A stretch of 57,336 nt of DNA from Lachnospiraceae bacterium (GTDB taxonomy: Bacteria > Bacillota > Clostridia > Lachnospirales > Lachnospiraceae): positions 1 through 57,336 of the forward strand of contig JAEEQL010000005.1 of NCBI GenBank assembly GCA_016285265.1. The letters run 5' to 3'. Below, one piece after another: positions 52,490-57,336 of the stretch; the stretch's first letter is position 1; each line of letters starts with the position of its first letter. A program made the translations under genes and the position numbers. Below the pieces are notes generated by a model, which had not been told where the DNA came from, ran no database searches, and saw only the letters and a list, made by a program, of their open reading frames with translations.

Positions 52490-52520
52490 TTGACTCTTCC
52501 CCTGGGGCACCCCTTATCGT
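52490..52520 (+). promoter_or_regulatory. Possible MerR-type promoter of the ABC exporter
   Basis: TTGACT (52490-52495) and TATCGT (52515-52520) with a 19-base spacer containing CCCCTGGGG. Long spacers with a central dyad are typical of promoters activated by MerR-family regulators; the dyad here is only partial. Confidence 0.4.
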
Positions 52521-52550
52521 GAAATGCATGAAAGGAGCGCCGAAGGAAAT

Positions 52551-54362
52551 ATGAAGAAAAAGTACGGATTTTTGAGCAATCTGAAATATGTGATATACGG
52601 GATGAAAAAAGACGGCGGGCATCTGCTCGGACTTCAGATACTGGGAGTTGCGGCAGAGACGGTTTCTCTTTTTATAATTCCCGTGACCGTAAAGCTGATC
52701 ATCGATTCACTCACCGAAGGTGCGGGATATGAGAAGACCATGATGCTCATCGGGATCAATGCACTGATCATGCTCGTTGTATATCTGGTCACGGGTTATG
52801 TCGAGAATAATGTTCCGTACAAAATGAAGCATGCTCTCATCAGTTTTAAACGTGAGCTTACCGAGACGATGACTTCGATGGAATATTCAAATCTTGAAAA
52901 CCCCAAGGTGCTTGATGAACATGAGCGCATCAGGAATGTCATGAACGTTAAGACGCAGGGCATCGAGGGAATGATGGATTCCACCGTAAAATGCGGAAAG
53001 CTCATCTTTCAGATAGTTATGGCCGGAATTCTTGTTTCGGGCCTTCATCCTCTGCTCATAGTCATTCTTCTGGGGCTTTTGCTTCTTTCTTTTCTTGTGA
53101 TCGACAGGACCAAGATAAAGGATAAGGAGCTTGTCTGGGATGCGCTCGGTCCCTACTGGAGAAAGCATTTCAATCTCGGATATCTGACCAATCATTTCAA
53201 TTCCGCCAAGGAGATAAGAGTCTATGACATGAAGGATTATATCTATGGCAAATACATGGATATCAACAGGGATATACTGAAAAAATACAGACTTTCAAGA
53301 AATATTTGGTTTGCAAACTTTTCGGTATGCATGCCGCTTGCCCTGCTTCAGGAAGTGAGTCTGTATGCGTTTCTGATATACGAGCTTTCAAAAAATAATC
53401 TGACGGTTGCGGAGTTTACTCTTTATATCGCTTCGGTACACATCTTCACCGGTGCCCTCGGTGATTTCATACAGGAGTACACGGAGATCAAAAAACAGTC
53501 TCTGCAGGTAAGGGATTTCAGGGCATTCATCGATGAGTACAGGATACGGGATGAAGAGTCCGGTGAACTGCCGGCACTTTCGGATAAGCCTTCGTTTGAA
53601 TTTGACGATGTGACTTTCGGATATGAGGGTCAGAAGAAAAGTGCACTGGAGCATATTTCCGTAAAGATCCCTTACGGACAGCGCCTTGCGATAGTCGGGC
53701 TTAACGGAGCGGGAAAGACCACATTTATCAAGCTTCTTGCGGGATTCTACAAACCCACGGAAGGCAGGATAAAACTGAACGGCAGGGACACTTCGGAAAT
53801 GATCCGAGAAGATCTGTTCAGATACTTTTCCGCGGTGTTTCAGAATGTCGAAGAATATCCCTTTACGGTCGCAGAGAATGTCTCAATGAAACGATACGCC
53901 GATACCGATGAGAAAAAGGTTCTTGAATGTATCGAAAGATGCGGTCTGTCGGATAGGATCGGGAAGCTTGATGCCGGGGTAAAAAGCCAGGTGCTCAAGG
54001 TCATCGATAAAGAAGGAGTGGATTTTTCCGGCGGGGAAAGACAGAAGCTCGCACTTGCCAGGGCACTGTACAAGGATGCTCCGGTCATCATACTCGATGA
54101 GCCGACATCCGCGCTCGATCCTCTTGCGGAGGAAAGGCTTTATACAAGTTTTAACGATCTGATAGGTGAAAGGACCGGAATATTTATTTCGCACAGACTG
54201 TCATCGACAAAATTCTGTGACGTGGTGGCAATGTTCGAGGATTCGCATCTCGTCGAATACGGAAGCCACGAGGAGCTGATGGCAAAGAAAGGAAAGTATT
54301 ACGAGCTCTACGAAACACAGGCACAGTTTTACCGGGAGGATAAGAATGATGAAGAACAGTGA
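52551..54362 (+). CDS. ABC exporter, permease-ATPase half transporter 1
   Basis: 603 aa. N-terminal exporter membrane domain with about six helices (residues 20-320), ATPase domain from about 345: Walker A VGLNGAGKTTFIKLL near 382, signature FSGGERQKLALARAL near 492, Walker B VIILDEPTSALDP. Catalytic residues look intact. The start at 52551 (MKKKYGFL) follows GAAGGAAAT. It overlaps the next gene by 17 nt, so the two form a heterodimer. The substrate cannot be read; no precursor peptide or modification gene was seen. Confidence 0.9.
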   Translation: MKKKYGFLSNLKYVIYGMKKDGGHLLGLQILGVAAETVSLFIIPVTVKLIIDSLTEGAGYEKTMMLIGINALIMLVVYLVTGYVENNVPYKMKHALISFKRELTETMTSMEYSNLENPKVLDEHERIRNVMNVKTQGIEGMMDSTVKCGKLIFQIVMAGILVSGLHPLLIVILLGLLLLSFLVIDRTKIKDKELVWDALGPYWRKHFNLGYLTNHFNSAKEIRVYDMKDYIYGKYMDINRDILKKYRLSRNIWFANFSVCMPLALLQEVSLYAFLIYELSKNNLTVAEFTLYIASVHIFTGALGDFIQEYTEIKKQSLQVRDFRAFIDEYRIRDEESGELPALSDKPSFEFDDVTFGYEGQKKSALEHISVKIPYGQRLAIVGLNGAGKTTFIKLLAGFYKPTEGRIKLNGRDTSEMIREDLFRYFSAVFQNVEEYPFTVAENVSMKRYADTDEKKVLECIERCGLSDRIGKLDAGVKSQVLKVIDKEGVDFSGGERQKLALARALYKDAPVIILDEPTSALDPLAEERLYTSFNDLIGERTGIFISHRLSSTKFCDVVAMFEDSHLVEYGSHEELMAKKGKYYELYETQAQFYREDKNDEEQ

Positions 54363-56148
54363 AAACAGGATCATCAAAACTCATCCGGTAAGATATTTTG
54401 CCGCCGCGATGAGAAAATACAAAAAGGGCTTTTACCCGCTGTATGCCGTGCTCATCATCGTATTGATGGTTCAGCCCTTTATAAACATATTCGGTCCCAG
54501 GATGATGATCGATGAGATCCTGGGAAGTGCGGATCTGAATATGATCGTTAAGATCGCGGCCGTGATGGTATTTGCCGACTTTGTGATAAAGACCGTGATA
54601 AGATTTTTGTTCGAGGAACTTGATAAGGTGTATTTTCAGGGACTGAACAGATTTCTTGAAGCGGGTGTCGGAAAAAAGAGCATGGAGCTTAAGTATGAGA
54701 CGACCGAGAATAAGGAGATCCTCGACAGTCTTGCCGATGCAAGGACGGGAATAGACGAAGGCTATTCCGGAGCCTCCAAGGGACTTTTCGAATCTCTGGC
54801 CGCCATCATATCAAGTATTGTCGTTCTTGTACTGAGCACAGCTCTGGTGATCCGTTACACTTGGATACCGATAGTGCTCGTGATTGCCAATGTCGGTTTC
54901 AATACTTTTTTCGAAAGCAGGCTCAGCAGGATCAAAATGGAGCAGATATCCTTGCTTGCAAAGAATGACCGTTCGTACCATTACCTCCTTCATAATCTTT
55001 CGGATATAAAATACGGCAAAGATATCAGGCTATTCGGCGCAAAAAACATGATGCTCGGAAGAGTCGATGAGTTCAATGACAGGCAGTCCGAGATAAGCAG
55101 GACCCATGCAAGGAAAGCACAAAGGTACGTCACGGGATCGAAGATAAATCTCGCCGTCACCGCGGCACTCACGTACCTTATCCTTGCGCTGATGGTGATC
55201 GATAAGAGGATAAGCATCGGTGATTTCACCATGCTTTCGACCGCGGTGACAACTATAGTCGCATCGATCAATACGGTTCTTAAGAAAATGCTTGAGCTTA
55301 AGAAGTTCTGCGGTTATACGGACAAATACATCAGGTATGTAGAGGGGAATAATTATGACGAGAAAGGCGATAAAAATGTCGATGTTTCGGACGGTATTGT
55401 TATCGAGTTTAAAAATGTTTCTTTCAGATATCCCGGTGCTTCCTCTTTTGCTCTTAAGAACATCAATGCGGTTATCGCTGACGGCGAACACCTCTCGGTA
55501 GTAGGACTCAACGGTGCCGGAAAGACCACTTTCATAAAGCTTCTCTGCAGGCTGTATGAGCCGACGGAGGGTGAGATACTTCTGAACGGTGTAAATATTC
55601 ATGACTACGACTACGGCAGTTATATGAAGCAGCTTTCCGTGGTGTTCCAGGATTTCTGCCTTCTCGGATTTTCGATAAAAGAAAACCTGATCTGTGACAG
55701 GCCGGATAAGGTGCAGGACAGCGAACTGATGCCTCTCGTCGAAAGAGTGGGGCTCAAGGATAAGGTCGATTCCCTTCCGATGGGCCTGATGACTCCGGTG
55801 TTCAGGTATTACGATCAGAGCGGTTTCGAACCTTCCGGAGGTGAACAGCAGAAGATTGCCATGGCAAGGGCACTGTACAAGGACGGTCCGGTGCTCATTC
55901 TCGATGAGCCGACGGCAGCACTTGATCCAGTCGCGGAAAAAGAGATCTATGAGCAGTTTAATACCATGGTCAGGAACAAAACGGCCATTTTTATTTCTCA
56001 CAGGCTGGCTTCCTGCAGATTCTGTGACAGGCTTCTTGTATTTAAGGACGGTGAGATAGTCGAAAGCGGCACTCACGACAGTCTTCTGGCCCTTCCGGGC
56101 GGCCTGTATGCACAGATGTACGGAGCACAGGAAAAAATGTACTGCTGA
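54346..56148 (+). CDS. ABC exporter, permease-ATPase half transporter 2
   Basis: 600 aa, homologous along its length to half transporter 1. Membrane domain about residues 25-320, ATPase domain from about 345 with VGLNGAGKTTFIKLLC near 386, signature PSGGEQQKIAMARAL near 495, and VLILDEPTAALDP. Start ATG at 54346 or 54349, with GGAGG 5-10 nt upstream inside the first gene. Both ATPase sites keep their Walker B Glu, so no degenerate site is obvious. Ended by a terminator at 56183. Confidence 0.9.
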   Translation: MMKNSENRIIKTHPVRYFAAAMRKYKKGFYPLYAVLIIVLMVQPFINIFGPRMMIDEILGSADLNMIVKIAAVMVFADFVIKTVIRFLFEELDKVYFQGLNRFLEAGVGKKSMELKYETTENKEILDSLADARTGIDEGYSGASKGLFESLAAIISSIVVLVLSTALVIRYTWIPIVLVIANVGFNTFFESRLSRIKMEQISLLAKNDRSYHYLLHNLSDIKYGKDIRLFGAKNMMLGRVDEFNDRQSEISRTHARKAQRYVTGSKINLAVTAALTYLILALMVIDKRISIGDFTMLSTAVTTIVASINTVLKKMLELKKFCGYTDKYIRYVEGNNYDEKGDKNVDVSDGIVIEFKNVSFRYPGASSFALKNINAVIADGEHLSVVGLNGAGKTTFIKLLCRLYEPTEGEILLNGVNIHDYDYGSYMKQLSVVFQDFCLLGFSIKENLICDRPDKVQDSELMPLVERVGLKDKVDSLPMGLMTPVFRYYDQSGFEPSGGEQQKIAMARALYKDGPVLILDEPTAALDPVAEKEIYEQFNTMVRNKTAIFISHRLASCRFCDRLLVFKDGEIVESGTHDSLLALPGGLYAQMYGAQEKMYC

Positions 56149-56182
56149 AGGCCTGCGGGGCATGATAATTACAGTGATTTAA

Positions 56183-56219
56183 GGAGGTGGAGCGAGTCAT
56201 TCGTTCCGCCTTTATTTTG
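56183..56219 (+). terminator. Terminator of the ABC exporter operon
   Basis: AGGTGGAGCGA (56185-56195) pairs with TCGTTCCGCCT (56201-56211) using two G-U pairs, then TTATTTTG. Confidence 0.7.
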
Positions 56220-56248
56220 TTCAAAAATTTGGCGTTTTGTGGTAAAAT
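56220..56248 (+). promoter_or_regulatory. Promoter of the RNase H-like gene
   Basis: TTCAAA (56220-56225), 17-base spacer ending TGG, TAAAAT (56243-56248), directly after the terminator. Confidence 0.55.
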
Positions 56249-56285
56249 AGATTGACTATTTATGTGAGTTTGTAAGGGATAACCT

Positions 56286-56771
56286 GTGGCGGGAAAAGAC
56301 CTCATAAAAGCATATGTTGACGGCAGCTTCAATGTTGAAACGGGAGTGTATTCTTTCGGATGCGTTTTTTTACCTGAAGACGGTACCGTTAGGGTGCTTT
56401 GCGGAAGCGGAAACGATCCCGAAAATGCCAAACAGAGGAATGTCACGGGTGAGATGCTCGGTTCCATGAACGCAGTCCTTTGCGCGATCAAGAGCGGATA
56501 CAAGGCCATAGAGATCTATTACGACTACCAGGGAATTGAAAGCTGGGTCACCGGCGCGTGGAAGAGCAAAAATGACCTTACAAGGTCCTATTCCATGACG
56601 ATGAAGGGCTGGATGAGCCACATAGATATCAGGTTTAAGAAGGTGGATGCCCACACGGGCGTTAAATACAACGAGCTTGCGGACAAGATGGCCAAGAAGG
56701 GTTCCGAAACAGTCGGCATTCCCGAGACACGCCGCATAGAGGATATGGAGATATGGACTCAGGAAAAATAA
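56286..56771 (+). CDS. RNase H family protein
   Basis: 161-aa type I RNase H-like fold. Catalytic carboxylates are in place: AYVDGSFN (Asp12), VTGEMLGSMNAV (Glu near 58), IYYDYQGIESW (Asp near 79) and the final DAHTGVKYNELADKMA (His and Asp near 125-135). The start is GTG (56286), preceded by AAGGGATAACCT; no ATG fits before the YVDG motif. It should cut the RNA of RNA-DNA hybrids. The next gene starts inside its last codons. Confidence 0.9.
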   Translation: MAGKDLIKAYVDGSFNVETGVYSFGCVFLPEDGTVRVLCGSGNDPENAKQRNVTGEMLGSMNAVLCAIKSGYKAIEIYYDYQGIESWVTGAWKSKNDLTRSYSMTMKGWMSHIDIRFKKVDAHTGVKYNELADKMAKKGSETVGIPETRRIEDMEIWTQEK

Positions 56772-57336
56772 GACTCAACAAATTCCTCGCAGAGTCCGGA
56801 GTGTGCTCAAGGCGTGAGGCGGACAGGCTTATTGAAGCGGGAAAGGTCATGATCAACGATCATGTTGCGAAGGTCGGAGAAGGAGTAATGCCCGGTGACC
56901 GCGTAGAGTATGAGGGAAGAGTGCTCAAGGGAAAGAAGGCCACGGTGGTGCTTGCCTTCTATAAGCCCAAAGGGGTAACGACCTCCGAAAAGGATGAACA
57001 TGCCGACAGGCTTATAACCGACTATATAGATTATCCCGTAAGGGTAACCTATGCGGGAAGACTCGATAAGGATTCGGAAGGGCTTATACTTCTGACCAAC
57101 GACGGCGACCTCATCGATCATATGATGAGAGGAGCCAATCTTCACGAAAAGGAATACATCGTTACCGTCGATAAGGAAGTTACCGAAGAGACGGCGGAAA
57201 AGCTCAGAAAGGGAATCTACATCCCCGAGCTTAAGGTAAAGACCAGACCCTGCAAGGTCGTCATCAGGGACAAGGTCACGATGTCGATAACCCTCACGCA
57301 GGGACTGAACCGCCAGATCAGGCGCATGTGCGAGCA
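56753..57336 (+). CDS. Pseudouridine synthase of the RsuA/RluB/RluF family (3' end outside window)
   Basis: At least 194 aa in the window. Start ATG at 56753 (MDSGKIRLNKFLAESG) overlaps the RNase H-like gene by 19 nt; GAGGA lies 9 nt upstream. An S4 RNA-binding domain (CSRREADRLIEAGKVMIN) is followed by the synthase domain: VRVTYAGRLDKDSEGLILLT with the catalytic Asp, and LTQGLNRQIRRMCE at the edge. The KEYIVTVDKEVTEE and RPCKVVI blocks resemble RluF (23S U2604) more than RsuA, but this is a soft call. Confidence 0.9.
   Translation, partial: MDSGKIRLNKFLAESGVCSRREADRLIEAGKVMINDHVAKVGEGVMPGDRVEYEGRVLKGKKATVVLAFYKPKGVTTSEKDEHADRLITDYIDYPVRVTYAGRLDKDSEGLILLTNDGDLIDHMMRGANLHEKEYIVTVDKEVTEETAEKLRKGIYIPELKVKTRPCKVVIRDKVTMSITLTQGLNRQIRRMCE

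Noticed and set aside
52551-56148. Lantibiotic or bacteriocin export locus
   Set aside because: No precursor peptide, peptidase domain or modification enzyme is encoded next to the ABC pair.
55030-56163. 377-codon minus-strand open frame opposite the second ABC gene
   Set aside because: It is fully antisense to conserved ATPase motifs and has no promoter or ribosome site; an artefact of codon use.

Overview
The window reads as a chromosomal stretch of a Gram-positive anaerobe of the Clostridia, most likely a Lachnospiraceae member of the Butyrivibrio/Roseburia type. This is inferred from strong GGAGG-type ribosome sites, sigma-A style promoters, moderate G+C, an L-box riboswitch, and families typical of that group (YqeG, DUF1836, DUF5688, YerC/YecD, TlyA, YdjI-like SPFH). 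No phage, integrase, insertion sequence or CRISPR array was seen. Most genes are on the plus strand and many are coupled by ATGA-type overlaps.

Layout. 1-8061 is a conserved housekeeping run: xseA (cut by the window edge), xseB, ispA, dxs, tlyA, nadK, argR, recN. 8101-14116 is an accessory block of five tandem genes: one short exported acidic protein and four paralogous acidic lipoproteins. 14214-17714 holds typA and a GH13 glucosidase. 17740-20631 is the lysine pathway: promoter, lysine riboswitch, dapA and dapB, followed by a HisA of the eukaryotic HIS6 type. 20743-22163 is an envelope pair: a degenerate M23-like membrane protein and a bactofilin. A TrpR-like repressor follows on the minus strand, divergent from the next operon.

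The most interesting region is 22669-30994, an apparent seven-gene operon: GGDEF protein, STAS anti-anti-sigma factor, ATP-grasp ligase, MATE transporter fused to a degenerate RsbW-like ATPase domain, GH3-family acyl-amido synthetase, membrane-bound PP2C phosphatase, and free RsbW-like kinase. It has all parts of a partner-switching circuit but no sigma factor. Instead it sits with a putative c-di-GMP synthase, two ligases and an exporter, so it may control a transporter or a secreted conjugate rather than transcription.

31003-33790 holds a SLC13-type permease, a DUF1836 regulator and a twin-receiver response regulator. All three have promoters whose -10 box lies exactly 7 nt before the start codon, which suggests leaderless mRNAs. 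33762-40181 holds an SPFH/zinc-ribbon protein, a Tim44-like zinc-ribbon partner, pcrA, a small acidic membrane protein and rlmD. 40184-44970 holds carB and mgtE. 45411-48453 is yqeG-aroE-aroK-aroQ-efp (shikimate pathway plus EF-P). 48555-52427 holds a DUF5688 protein, tRNA-Arg(CCG) apparently co-transcribed with a membrane SH3 protein, and gdhA. 52551-56148 is a two-gene ABC exporter, and the window ends with an RNase H family protein and a truncated RsuA/RluF-type pseudouridine synthase.
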